Assembly: GCF_013868155.1 (NCBI RefSeq)
Contig: NZ_JACEOG010000002.1
Location: forward strand, 372,001-436,000
DNA: 64,000 bases
DNA from: Aeromicrobium phoceense
GTDB lineage: Bacteria; Actinomycetota; Actinomycetes; Propionibacteriales; Nocardioidaceae
Direction of reading: 5' to 3'
Under the pieces are notes generated by a model. It ran no database searches. It worked only from the letters and a program-made list of their open reading frames with translations, and was not told the DNA's origin. The position numbers and the translations under genes were made by a program. Shown one piece after another: positions 42,069 through 50,157 of this stretch. The first letter of the stretch is position 1. Every line of letters begins with the position of its first letter.

Positions 42069-43781
42069 ATGCACGAGCACGGTGAGCGCCCCTGGTCCGT
42101 CCACTACGGACCCGGTGTGCCGACGCAGATCGACATCCCCGACGAGCCGATCACCGCCGGCCTGGAGCGAGCGGCGCAGCGGTGGCCCGACCGGATCGCG
42201 ACGGACTTCCTCGGCGCGACGGCGACGTATGCCGAGACCGACCGGGCGATCCGCCGCGCGATGGTCGTGCTCCGCGACCTCGGTGTCGGGCCGGGCGAGA
42301 CCGTCGCGCTGGTGCTGCCGAACAGTCCGAGCCACCTGGTGGCGTACCACGCGGTGCTGCGGCTGGGGGCGGTCGTCGTGGACCTCAACCCGACGTACAC
42401 CGAGGCCGAGCTGGCGCACCTGCTGGTCGACTGCGGCGCGCAGCACGCGCTCGCGTGGCACAAGGTCGTCGCGACGGTGCTGGCCGCGAGCGGGGACTCG
42501 TCGCTGCAGGTCGTGAGCGTGGACATCAGCCGCGACCTGCCGACCTCGGCCCAGCTGCTGCTGAGGCTGCCGGTGAAGGCGGCGCGGGCGAAGCGCAGCG
42601 CGCTGCGCGGCACGGTCCCTGAGGGCGTGCCCGTCTGGCACACGCTTCTGAAGCAGGCCCGGGGCGACGTCGCGGCCGCTCCGGTGGGGGCCGACGACCT
42701 CGCCCTGCTGCAGTACACCGGCGGAACGACCGGCACACCGAAGGCGGCGATGCTGACGCACCGGAACCTGGTGGCGAACGTCGTCCACGGCCAGGCCTGG
42801 GCGTCGTTCCGCGAGGGCGAGGAGACGGTCTACGGCGTGCTGCCGTTCTTCCACGCGTTCGGGCTGACCTTCTGCCTCAACCTGCCCGGCCACATCGGCG
42901 CCACGCTCGTGATGTTCCCGAACTTCGAGCCCGAGACGGTGGTGAAGGCGTTCGGGAGGCGGCCCGCCACGTTCATGGCCGGGGTCGCGCCGATGTTCGA
43001 GCGCATCGCCGCCGCCGTGGAGGCCTCGCCGAAGCCGCCGCTCGAAGGACTGCGGCAGGCACGGCTGGGGTTCGCCGGCGCCATGCCGATCCCGCCGGCC
43101 ACGGTGGAGCGCTGGGAGCGGCTCACCGGGGGACTGCTGATCGAGGGCTACGGCATGACCGAGTGCGCGCCGATCGCGCTGGGGAACCCGTGCCTGCCGA
43201 CCCGCCGCCCCGGGACCCTCGGGGTGCCGTTCCCGAACACCGACATGAGGATCGTCGACATCGACGACCACACGCGCGAGGTCGAGCCCGACGAGAGCGG
43301 TGCGCGCCGCGGCGAGCTGCTCGTGCGCGGGCCCCAGGTGTTCGCGGGCTACCTCAACCGGCCCGAGGAGACCGCGCACCAGCTGCTCGAGGGCGGGTGG
43401 CTGCGCACCGGCGACGTCGTCGAGGTCGATCCCACCGGCTGGGTCACGCTCGTCGACCGGGTCAAGGAGATGATCATCGTCGGCGGCTTCAAGGTGTACC
43501 CGTCCACGGTGGAGGACCACCTGCGCCTGATGCCCGGCATCGTCGACGTCGCGGTGGTCGGGGTGGCCACGGCGGGTGGCGACGACCAGGGCCTGGCGGC
43601 CTTCGTGCTCGGGCCCGGGGCCGGGGCTCCCCCGGTCGAGGTCGTTCGTGCGCACGGCGAGCAGCGCCTCGCCCGCTACGCCCTCCCGCGCCGGGTCGAG
43701 GTCGTGGACGAGCTGCCGCGCTCGCAGATCGGCAAGGTACTGCGACGACAGGTGCAGCACCTGTTCACGCCCGGGGAGTAG
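42069..43781 (+). CDS. Long-chain fatty-acid--CoA ligase (FadD-like AMP-binding enzyme)
   Basis: A 570-residue adenylate-forming enzyme. The P-loop is YTGGTTGTPKAAMLTHRN, followed by FFHAFGLTFCLNLP, the YGMTECAPIALGNP motif, TGDVVEVDPTGWVTLVDRVKEMI and the catalytic C-terminal lysine region LPRSQIGKVLRR. It activates a carboxylate to acyl-AMP and then to CoA thioester; long-chain fatty acids are likely given its class and the nearby acyl-CoA dehydrogenase. ATG 42069 is preceded by AGGAA; TAGACT at about 42012 marks the promoter with a 5' leader. Converges on the MBL hydrolase across a long inverted repeat. Confidence 0.9.
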   Translation: MHEHGERPWSVHYGPGVPTQIDIPDEPITAGLERAAQRWPDRIATDFLGATATYAETDRAIRRAMVVLRDLGVGPGETVALVLPNSPSHLVAYHAVLRLGAVVVDLNPTYTEAELAHLLVDCGAQHALAWHKVVATVLAASGDSSLQVVSVDISRDLPTSAQLLLRLPVKAARAKRSALRGTVPEGVPVWHTLLKQARGDVAAAPVGADDLALLQYTGGTTGTPKAAMLTHRNLVANVVHGQAWASFREGEETVYGVLPFFHAFGLTFCLNLPGHIGATLVMFPNFEPETVVKAFGRRPATFMAGVAPMFERIAAAVEASPKPPLEGLRQARLGFAGAMPIPPATVERWERLTGGLLIEGYGMTECAPIALGNPCLPTRRPGTLGVPFPNTDMRIVDIDDHTREVEPDESGARRGELLVRGPQVFAGYLNRPEETAHQLLEGGWLRTGDVVEVDPTGWVTLVDRVKEMIIVGGFKVYPSTVEDHLRLMPGIVDVAVVGVATAGGDDQGLAAFVLGPGAGAPPVEVVRAHGEQRLARYALPRRVEVVDELPRSQIGKVLRRQVQHLFTPGE

Positions 43782-43813
43782 CCCGGTCCCGCTTGTACCC
43801 CGCCGGCCTCCGC

Positions 43814-43876
43814 CCACTTTTGGAACGGGATCAACCTTCTCGAGATGGTCCGACGTTGATCCCGTTCCAAAAGTGG
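43814..43876. terminator. 22-bp perfect inverted repeat between convergent genes
   Basis: Arms 43814-43835 and 43855-43876 are perfectly complementary over 22 bp around a 19-nt loop. The terminal CCACTTTT gives T-runs on both strands, so it could terminate transcription from both fadD and the MBL gene. Its length is greater than a typical terminator and may reflect a mobile palindromic element. Confidence 0.75.
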
Positions 43877-43908
43877 CACGTGGGGGAGCGGGAGGCGTGC
43901 CGAGGCGG

Positions 43909-44646
43909 TCAGGCGACGCCGGCGGTGCGGGCCGAGGCGACCGCGGAGTCGACGCCGTTGAGCCACGGCTCGCCGTGGCCCGGCAGCACGGTGCGGGCGC
44001 CCGTAGCGGCGATCCGGTCGAGGGACTTCAGCGCCCAGCACGCGTCCTTCGTCCCGGCCCGAGCGACGATCCGCGGACCCTCGCGACCGGTGTAGGGATC
44101 CAGCGTCACGAGTGCGTCACCAGTGAAGACGGCGTCGGCGTCGGGAAGCTCCAGGACGCAGTGCCCGTCCGTGTGGCCCGGCGTCGTGACGACCCGCAGC
44201 CCCGCCGGAAGACCCTCCACGCACGGGTGCAGGCTCTCGACGGACTCGACCCCCTCGACCCGCAGCGCGCCCGCCGCGACCATCCGGGTCAGGATCGGGA
44301 CGGAGCCCGGGTGCAGGAGGGGGTACAGCAGCCGCGGCCGGCCCGGGCGGTAGCGGTAGGGGTGGGCCGCGATCCGGTGGTCGCCGACGTGCGCCCACAC
44401 GCACGCGCCCGCCTTCGCTGCGTGTGCCGCGAACCCGAGGTGGTCGAAGTGGGCGTGGGTGAGGATGACGTCGCTGACGTCGCCCCAGCCGTAGCCGGCC
44501 TCGCGTAGTGCCTGCTCGGCCAGCTCACGCGTTCGGGGCAGGCCCGCGTCGATGAAGTACGGTGCCTCGCCGCGCGTCACGAGATAGCAGTTGGTGCCGG
44601 CCTGCTCGATCCGCACGATCCCCTTGTCGACCTCAGTGATGCCCAT
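43909..44646 (-). CDS. MBL-fold metallo-hydrolase
   Basis: A 245-residue metallo-beta-lactamase-fold protein. Metal ligands are visible in LTHAHFDHLGF (HxHxDH), TPGHTDGHCVLEL, FTGDALV and LPGHGEPWL. N-terminal VDKGIVRIEQAGTNCYLV is typical of glyoxalase II-like or lactonase-like members. No extra domain; substrate unknown. ATG 44646 follows GAGGGGGA. It is divergent from the sulfurtransferase gene, which suits a sulfur or glyoxalase context but does not prove it. Confidence 0.88.
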   Translation of the reverse strand: MGITEVDKGIVRIEQAGTNCYLVTRGEAPYFIDAGLPRTRELAEQALREAGYGWGDVSDVILTHAHFDHLGFAAHAAKAGACVWAHVGDHRIAAHPYRYRPGRPRLLYPLLHPGSVPILTRMVAAGALRVEGVESVESLHPCVEGLPAGLRVVTTPGHTDGHCVLELPDADAVFTGDALVTLDPYTGREGPRIVARAGTKDACWALKSLDRIAATGARTVLPGHGEPWLNGVDSAVASARTAGVA

Positions 44647-44760
44647 CGATTCCCCCTCGCGCGTGTGGACTTCCAGTACCCCGCGGGGAGGCCCCGCATT
44701 CGTGCCGCGCACCAGGTGAGACGAGGCGTCAGGTCTCCGGTGCCGACCTAGGCTCGGAGC

Positions 44761-45597
44761 ATGACCTCCTCGCACCCCCGCCTCGTCGACGTCCCGTGGC
44801 TGAAGGACCGGCTCGACGACCCGTCGATCCGCGTCGTCGACGCCACCGTCCACCTGACCTTCGACGAGAACGGCGCGCACACCGAGTCCGGACGCGCGAC
44901 CTACCGGGAGGGGCACGTGCCGGGAGCGGTCTTCGCCGACCAGCTCACGGACCTCACCGTCCATGGCGGCGAGGCGCCGTTCGAGGCCGCTCCGTCCGAG
45001 CAGTTCGCGCGAGTCGTCGGGGACCTCGGCGTCGGCAACGAGCACACCGTCGTCGTGTACGACACGGTCAACGGCATCTGGGCCACGCGCCTGTGGTGGC
45101 AGTTCGCGTTCGAGGGTCACGAGGACGTCGTCGTGCTGGACGGCGGGCTCGGGGCGTGGCAGGACGCCGGGCTGCCGGTGGAGTCGGGCGACATCTCGCC
45201 CGCCCCCGCCACGTTCCGGGCCGAGCGGCACCCCGAGCGCAGCGTGGCCACCGCCGACGTGGAGGCCGCGACGCAGGGCTCCTCGGTGCTGCTCATCAAC
45301 TCGCTCGACCGGGAGGACTTCGCCGGCGGCCGGATCCCCGGCAGCGTGAACGTGCCGTTCTCCGAGCTCGTGGACGACCGGGGCCGGCTGCGCAGCCTCG
45401 ACGAGCTGCGCCCCCTGTTCGAGTCGGTCGGTGCCCTGGACCCGGAGGTGGCGCCGGTGACGTACTGCGGCGGCGGCATCGCCGCGACAGCCGTGGCCTT
45501 CGCGCTGAAGGGCCTGGGTCGCGACGACGTCGCGATCTACGACGGCTCGCTGAACGCGTGGACCGCGGACCCCGCGCGGCCGCTCGAGCGGGACTGA
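44761..45597 (+). CDS. Sulfurtransferase with two rhodanese domains
   Basis: A 278-residue thiosulfate/3-mercaptopyruvate sulfurtransferase. The first rhodanese domain (residues about 1-145) is non-catalytic, with RVVDATVHL and REGHVPGAVFADQL; the second (about 160-275) has the active-site loop TYCGGGIAATAVAFAL with nucleophilic Cys. A CGGGI-type loop is closer to the mercaptopyruvate class than to CRKGVT rhodaneses. It moves sulfane sulfur, for example to cyanide or thiols. TAGGCT at 44749-44754 lies exactly 6 nt before the ATG, so leaderless. Confidence 0.93.
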   Translation: MTSSHPRLVDVPWLKDRLDDPSIRVVDATVHLTFDENGAHTESGRATYREGHVPGAVFADQLTDLTVHGGEAPFEAAPSEQFARVVGDLGVGNEHTVVVYDTVNGIWATRLWWQFAFEGHEDVVVLDGGLGAWQDAGLPVESGDISPAPATFRAERHPERSVATADVEAATQGSSVLLINSLDREDFAGGRIPGSVNVPFSELVDDRGRLRSLDELRPLFESVGALDPEVAPVTYCGGGIAATAVAFALKGLGRDDVAIYDGSLNAWTADPARPLERD

Positions 45598-45658
45598 GCG
45601 CCGACCGAACTCCCGGCCGGCGGGGTTGACCCCTGACGCCAGTGGGTACCGACCCCTC

Positions 45659-46633
45659 ATGACGGCGCACGACGGGCTGGCGAAGGACTTCCACGGGCTT
45701 CACGCGGTCGTGACGGGTGGCTCGGGCTTCCTCGGTTCGCACGTGTGCGAGTCCCTGCTGGCGCGGGGAGCGCGGGTCACCTGCTGGGACAACGAGAGCA
45801 CGGGCGCGGAGGCGAACATCGCCCACCTGCTCGGGCACGAGCGCTTCACGTACCGCCTGTGCGACGTGGCTGAGCCGCTGCCCGCGGTCGACCGCGCCGA
45901 CGTGGTCCTTCACCTCGCGTCGATCGCGTCGCCGCTGGCTTACGGGCGGCGCCCCATCGACACGTTGCGCAGCGGCAGCGCCGGCACGCTCCAGCTGCTC
46001 GAGCTGGCCGCGAAGCACCAGGCCCGGTTCGTGGTCTCGTCGACCTCGGAGGTCTACGGCGACCCCCAGGTCCACCCCCAGCACGAGGACTATTGGGGCC
46101 ACGTGAACCCGGTCGGGCCGCGCGCGGTCTACGACGAGTCCAAGCGGTTCGCCGAGGCGGCGGTCGTGGGGGCCCGCCGCGAGTGGGATGTGGACGCCGG
46201 CATCGTCCGAATCTTCAACACGTACGGGCCGCGCATGGCGGTGGACGACGGGCGCGTCGTGCCGACCTTCATCGACCAGGCCGTCCGGGGCCTGCCGCTG
46301 ACGGTCGCCGGCGACGGCAGCCAGACCCGGTCGCTGTGCTACGTCGACGACACGGTCGAGGCGATCGTCCGGATGGCCTCCAGCGACGTCCAGGGCCCCG
46401 TCAACGTGGGCAACCCCGACGAGTACACCATCCTCGAGCTGGCGCGGGTGATCGTCGGGCTCACGAACTCGTCCTCGCCGATCGAGCACGTGGCGAAGCC
46501 GCAGGACGACCCGTCGCGCCGCAAGCCCGACATCGCCCGGGCACGTGCCGCGCTGGGCTGGGAGCCGACCGTGGGGCTCCGGGACGGACTGCGCCGGACG
46601 CTGGGCTGGTACCTCGCCCACTCGTCCGTCTGA
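45659..46633 (+). CDS. NAD-dependent epimerase, UDP-glucuronate decarboxylase-like
   Basis: A 324-residue extended SDR. Cofactor motif TGGSGFLGSHVCE, catalytic SSTSEVYGDP and YDESKRFAE (YxxxK), and NTYGPRMAVDDGRVVPTFI with GDGSQTRSLCYVDDTVEAI, the pattern of UDP-xylose synthase. It probably converts UDP-glucuronate to UDP-xylose, or acts on another nucleotide sugar of the adjoining glycan cluster. ATG 45659 is chosen from the family N-terminus; the frame opens 33 bp earlier. Ends 6 bp before the convergent glycosyltransferase stop. Confidence 0.87.
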   Translation: MTAHDGLAKDFHGLHAVVTGGSGFLGSHVCESLLARGARVTCWDNESTGAEANIAHLLGHERFTYRLCDVAEPLPAVDRADVVLHLASIASPLAYGRRPIDTLRSGSAGTLQLLELAAKHQARFVVSSTSEVYGDPQVHPQHEDYWGHVNPVGPRAVYDESKRFAEAAVVGARREWDVDAGIVRIFNTYGPRMAVDDGRVVPTFIDQAVRGLPLTVAGDGSQTRSLCYVDDTVEAIVRMASSDVQGPVNVGNPDEYTILELARVIVGLTNSSSPIEHVAKPQDDPSRRKPDIARARAALGWEPTVGLRDGLRRTLGWYLAHSSV

Positions 46634-46639
46634 ACCTCG

Positions 46640-47476
46640 TCAGTCGCCGAGGACGCGGATCTGCTCGCGCACTGCGCGGGGGAGGACGCGCCGTCCCGCC
46701 AGCGCGGGTCCGAGCCGGACGACGGCGGCGCCCACGCCCGCCCGGTCGGGTCCCGAGGCCCCGAGTCCGTGGAGCACCGTCCGGCCGACGTCGGGCCAGG
46801 GCCGCCGCAGGAGGCCCGCGATCACGGCCGAGCGGCGCAGCGCCTTCGTCCGTCGATCGCCTCGCGTGCCGGAGGGGCGCGGCTCGTGGTGGACGAGCAG
46901 GGACGGCTCGTACCGCAGGTCCCAGCCGCGGGCAGCCAGGTCCCACGCCAGCACCTGCTCCTCGCCGCCGACGCCCAGCAGCGGGTGGAAGCCACCCGCC
47001 TCGAGGAACGGCTCCCGGCGCACCATGGCGGCACAGGCCATGAAGCCGAGGATCGGACGGCCCGGGACGTCGGGCGATCCGGCCAGCGGGGACGTCGCGA
47101 GCACCTCGTTGAACGGGTCCTCGCGGCCGCCCGGTTCCACGACGACCCGTGCGGCCAGGACGGCCAGCGAGGGATGGTCGGCCATGATCTCCGCGGCGCG
47201 TGCGAGCGACCCGGGATCCCACCACGAGTCGTCGTCGGAGAACGCGACGAACGGCGTGGTCGCCGCCTCGACGCCGATGTTGCGCGCGGCGCCCGCCACG
47301 TTCCTCGGCAGGACGATGACCCGCACCCCGGGGCACCGGGCGAGCGCCGCCGCGGCCGTGCCGTCGCTGGAGGCGTTGTCGACGACGATCACCCGACCCT
47401 CGTGGCGCGGCAGGGTCTGCAGCAGCTGGTCGACCCGGTCGCGCGTGATGACGACCGTCGTCACGAGATCCGTCAT
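46640..47476 (-). CDS. Family 2 glycosyltransferase
   Basis: A 278-residue GT-A fold glycosyltransferase: VVITRDRVDQLLQTLP, VIVVDNASSDGTA, RNIGVEAA and the metal-binding FVAFSDDDSWWDP (DDD). Later GFHPLLGVGGEEQVLAWDLA contains the ED-like catalytic acid region. No membrane helix. It would transfer a sugar from a nucleotide donor onto a glycan or lipid acceptor at the cytoplasmic face. ATG 47476 overlaps the stop of the GT4 gene (ATGA), so both are translated together. Confidence 0.88.
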   Translation of the reverse strand: MTDLVTTVVITRDRVDQLLQTLPRHEGRVIVVDNASSDGTAAAALARCPGVRVIVLPRNVAGAARNIGVEAATTPFVAFSDDDSWWDPGSLARAAEIMADHPSLAVLAARVVVEPGGREDPFNEVLATSPLAGSPDVPGRPILGFMACAAMVRREPFLEAGGFHPLLGVGGEEQVLAWDLAARGWDLRYEPSLLVHHEPRPSGTRGDRRTKALRRSAVIAGLLRRPWPDVGRTVLHGLGASGPDRAGVGAAVVRLGPALAGRRVLPRAVREQIRVLGD

Positions 47477-48429
47477 CGCAGGGCCCGCTCGAGGACGTCG
47501 TCCCAGTCGGACAGGAACCGCTCGAGGCCGAACCGGTCCAGGGCGTGGACCCGACCCCGGTGGCCCAGGTCCGCGGCGAGCTCCGGGTCCTTCACCAGCG
47601 CCTCGACGTGACGCACGAGGACGTCGAGGTCGGCGGTCACCAGTCCGGTGCCGGGCGGAACGGCGGTGGGCACCTCGGTCATCGCGAGCGCCACGACGGG
47701 CAGCCCCAGCTGCATCGCCTCGATGAGCGACAGGCCCAGCGACGTCCACCGCGCGGTGTGGACGTAGAGGCGACGCCGCGCGAGCTCGTCGTGCATCCGG
47801 TCCTGCGGGAGGTCGTCGTAAGCGGTGATGTGCAGAGCCGGATCGGCGACACCCTCGGTCCTCATGCCGAAGACGTCGACGGGCGCGGCCGTGGCGAGCA
47901 GGGGGAGGAGATCAACTCCCACGGCCCGACCGCGGCGGACGGGATCGTTCATCGCGACCGCCGCGTGCGGCACCTCGCCCGTGTAGCGGTGGCCGGGATC
48001 GCAGATCCCGTGCTCGATCACGGTCGTGCGCGCCGATCCCGTGTCCCACAGCAGCCGGTTCACGTGGGTCACGTGCACGACGGGGATGCGGTCCTGGTCG
48101 GCCATCGGGTGCCGGGTGTACGGGATCTCGCCACCGGGCGTGTTGTGCTCGAGGTAGACCGCCGGCAGGTCGACGCCCGGACGCCGGCCCGTCCACTGCC
48201 TGACCAGCTCGGCCTCGTGCGGGCGCTGGAGGACGACGAGGTCGGGCTCGATTCCGGGGAGCTCCTCGCGGGTCCGCTCGACCACGGAGCGCGGCCAGTC
48301 CCACGTGCGGGCCCTGCCACGGCCGTCCGGCCCCCGGTCCTCGTCCACCGGGAGGACGTACTCGTGACCGCCCTGGACGAAGGCCGTGGTCCACGAGCCG
48401 TGCACGTGCCACAGCAGGATCCTCGCCAT
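47473..48429 (-). CDS. Family 4-like glycosyltransferase
   Basis: A 318-residue glycosyltransferase with GT-B architecture. N-terminal ILLWHVHGSWTTAFVQGGHE and VYLEHNTPGGEIPYTRHP; C-terminal lobe with LGLSLIEAMQLGLPVVALAM, which holds the E-x7-type donor-binding motif of GT4 enzymes. Somewhat short for GT4 (typical 350-400). Divergent from the carbamoyltransferase operon across a 99-bp gap containing two copies of GAGAAGCGYTTC. Presumed part of the same glycan pathway. Confidence 0.82.
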   Translation of the reverse strand: MARILLWHVHGSWTTAFVQGGHEYVLPVDEDRGPDGRGRARTWDWPRSVVERTREELPGIEPDLVVLQRPHEAELVRQWTGRRPGVDLPAVYLEHNTPGGEIPYTRHPMADQDRIPVVHVTHVNRLLWDTGSARTTVIEHGICDPGHRYTGEVPHAAVAMNDPVRRGRAVGVDLLPLLATAAPVDVFGMRTEGVADPALHITAYDDLPQDRMHDELARRRLYVHTARWTSLGLSLIEAMQLGLPVVALAMTEVPTAVPPGTGLVTADLDVLVRHVEALVKDPELAADLGHRGRVHALDRFGLERFLSDWDDVLERALR

Positions 48430-48469
48430 GCCAGCGGTGTACCCGGGCCCCTGAGGGACGAAACCACGG

Positions 48470-48499
48470 GAGAAGCGCTTCTTCGCCGAGAAGCGTTTC
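48470..48499. repeat. Two 12-bp direct repeats in the divergent glycan promoter region
   Basis: GAGAAGCGCTTC (48470-48481) and GAGAAGCGTTTC (48488-48499), spaced 18 bp start to start; the first contains the palindrome GAAGCGCTTC. Could bind a regulator of both divergent operons. Confidence 0.5.
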
Positions 48500-48528
48500 A
48501 TTCGTGCGGCGGTGGGCACTACCCGTTC

Positions 48529-50157
48529 ATGAAGGTGCTGGGGCTGAATGCGCTGTTCCACGACTCCGCAGCGGCGATCGTGGTGGACGGGCGGGTCGTC
48601 GCGGCCGCCGAGGAGGAGCGGTTCAGCCGGCGCAAGCACGCGAAGCGCCCCGTGCCGTGGGCCGCGTGGGAGCTGCCCGAGCTCTCGGCGAGGTGGTGCC
48701 TCGCCGAGGCGGGACTACGCGCCGCCGACCTCGACGCCGTGACCTACTCGTACGACCCGAGCCTCGCGGCCCCCGCCGAGGAGCTCGGCCTCCACGACCC
48801 CTGGGACCACGTCCGTCAGATGTACGCGCAGCGGGCCCCCGGCTTCATCGCCGCGATGCTCGGCATCGACGAGTCGATCGTCCGGTTCGTGCCGCATCAC
48901 GTCGCACACGCGGCCTCGGCGACCCTCGCCGGCCCGTTCGAGGAAGGCGACGTGCTGGTGCTCGACGGGCGCGGCGAGAGCGCGAGCCATCTCGCCGGCC
49001 ACTTCCGCGGCGCGGAGCTCGAGGTCCACCGGATCCAGCGCCTGCCGCACTCGATCGGGCTCCTGTACGAGGACGCCACGGAGCACCTCGGCTTCCTGCG
49101 CAGCAGCGACGAGTACAAGGTGATGGCGCTCGCCTCGTACGGGACGCCGCGCTTCCTTCCGCAGCTCAAGGAGGTCGTCGGGACGGACGGGTCGGGCGGG
49201 TTCTTCGCCGAGTCGCTCGACTGGGCCGCCCTCGTCCCGCCGCGGCGCCCGGACGAGCCGTGGGACCAGGACCACGCCGACCTCGCGAGCAGCGTGCAGC
49301 GCGCCGTCGAGGACGTGTGCCTGGAGCTGGCCGGGTGGCTGCAGCAGCGCACGGGGGCGGACCGCCTGGTGCTGGCCGGTGGGGTGGCACTCAACTGCGT
49401 CGCGAACACGCGGCTCCTCGACGAGGGGCCGTACCGCGAGATCTGGGTCCAGCCCGCGGCCGGGGACGCCGGGACCGCGCTCGGCGGTGCGCTCACGGTC
49501 GCAGCCGAGCAGGATGCCGTCACGCCGCTCTCGACGATGGCGCTCGGGCCCGAGTGGTCCGACGACGAGATCGAGGAGATCCTCACGACCGCGAAGGTGG
49601 CCCACGAACGGGTGGACGACGTGGCTGCTGTGGTGGCCGATGCGCTGGCGGACGACCAGATCGTCGCGTGGTTCCAAGGACGCAGCGAGTTCGGTCCGCG
49701 AGCCCTGGGGCACCGGTCGCTGCTCGCGCACCCCGGTTCGGCGGCGAACCTCGAGCGGCTCAACGCCGTCAAGGGACGGGAGCAGTTCCGCCCCGTCGCG
49801 CCGATGGTGCTGCTCGAGCGGGCACCGGCGATCTTCTCGCGGGGTCCGATCCCGTCGCCCCACATGCTGTTCGTCCACGACGTCGCGCAGGAGTGGAGCT
49901 GGCGCATCCCGGCCGTGGTCCACGTCGACGGGACGGCTCGTGTGCAGACGGTGGGGGACGACGAGCCCCTCGTAGCGGCGATGCTGAGGGCGTTCGAGGA
50001 GCGCACCGGACTGCCCGTCGTGGTGAACACGAGCCTCAACACCGCGGGCCGGCCGATGGTGGACTCGCCGCGCGACGCCCTCGAGTGCTTCGGCTCGGCG
50101 CCCGTCGACCTGCTGGCCATCGGCAGCTTCGTCGTCCGCCGGACGGCGACGCCATGA
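48529..50157 (+). CDS. Carbamoyltransferase (NodU/CmcH/TobZ family)
   Basis: A 542-residue O-carbamoyltransferase. The N-terminal Kae1-like domain starts LGLNALFHDSAAAIVVDG and holds the metal-binding HHVAHAASA and LDGRGESASH; the C-terminal YrdC-like-partner domain has FQGRSEFGPRALGHRSLLA and VVNTSLN. The family forms carbamoyl-AMP from carbamoyl phosphate and transfers carbamoyl to a sugar hydroxyl, as in nodulation factors, tobramycin and 7-O-carbamoyl heptose of Pseudomonas core. It leads an operon with heptose genes, so a carbamoylated heptose is plausible. ATG 48529 lacks a clear RBS. Stop overlaps the next ATG. Confidence 0.92.
   Translation: MKVLGLNALFHDSAAAIVVDGRVVAAAEEERFSRRKHAKRPVPWAAWELPELSARWCLAEAGLRAADLDAVTYSYDPSLAAPAEELGLHDPWDHVRQMYAQRAPGFIAAMLGIDESIVRFVPHHVAHAASATLAGPFEEGDVLVLDGRGESASHLAGHFRGAELEVHRIQRLPHSIGLLYEDATEHLGFLRSSDEYKVMALASYGTPRFLPQLKEVVGTDGSGGFFAESLDWAALVPPRRPDEPWDQDHADLASSVQRAVEDVCLELAGWLQQRTGADRLVLAGGVALNCVANTRLLDEGPYREIWVQPAAGDAGTALGGALTVAAEQDAVTPLSTMALGPEWSDDEIEEILTTAKVAHERVDDVAAVVADALADDQIVAWFQGRSEFGPRALGHRSLLAHPGSAANLERLNAVKGREQFRPVAPMVLLERAPAIFSRGPIPSPHMLFVHDVAQEWSWRIPAVVHVDGTARVQTVGDDEPLVAAMLRAFEERTGLPVVVNTSLNTAGRPMVDSPRDALECFGSAPVDLLAIGSFVVRRTATP

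Noticed and set aside
47473..48530. Carbamoyltransferase starting at 47545
   Set aside because: The added 328 codons are antisense to the GT4 gene and lack family homology; MKVLGLNALFHDS is the standard N-terminus.
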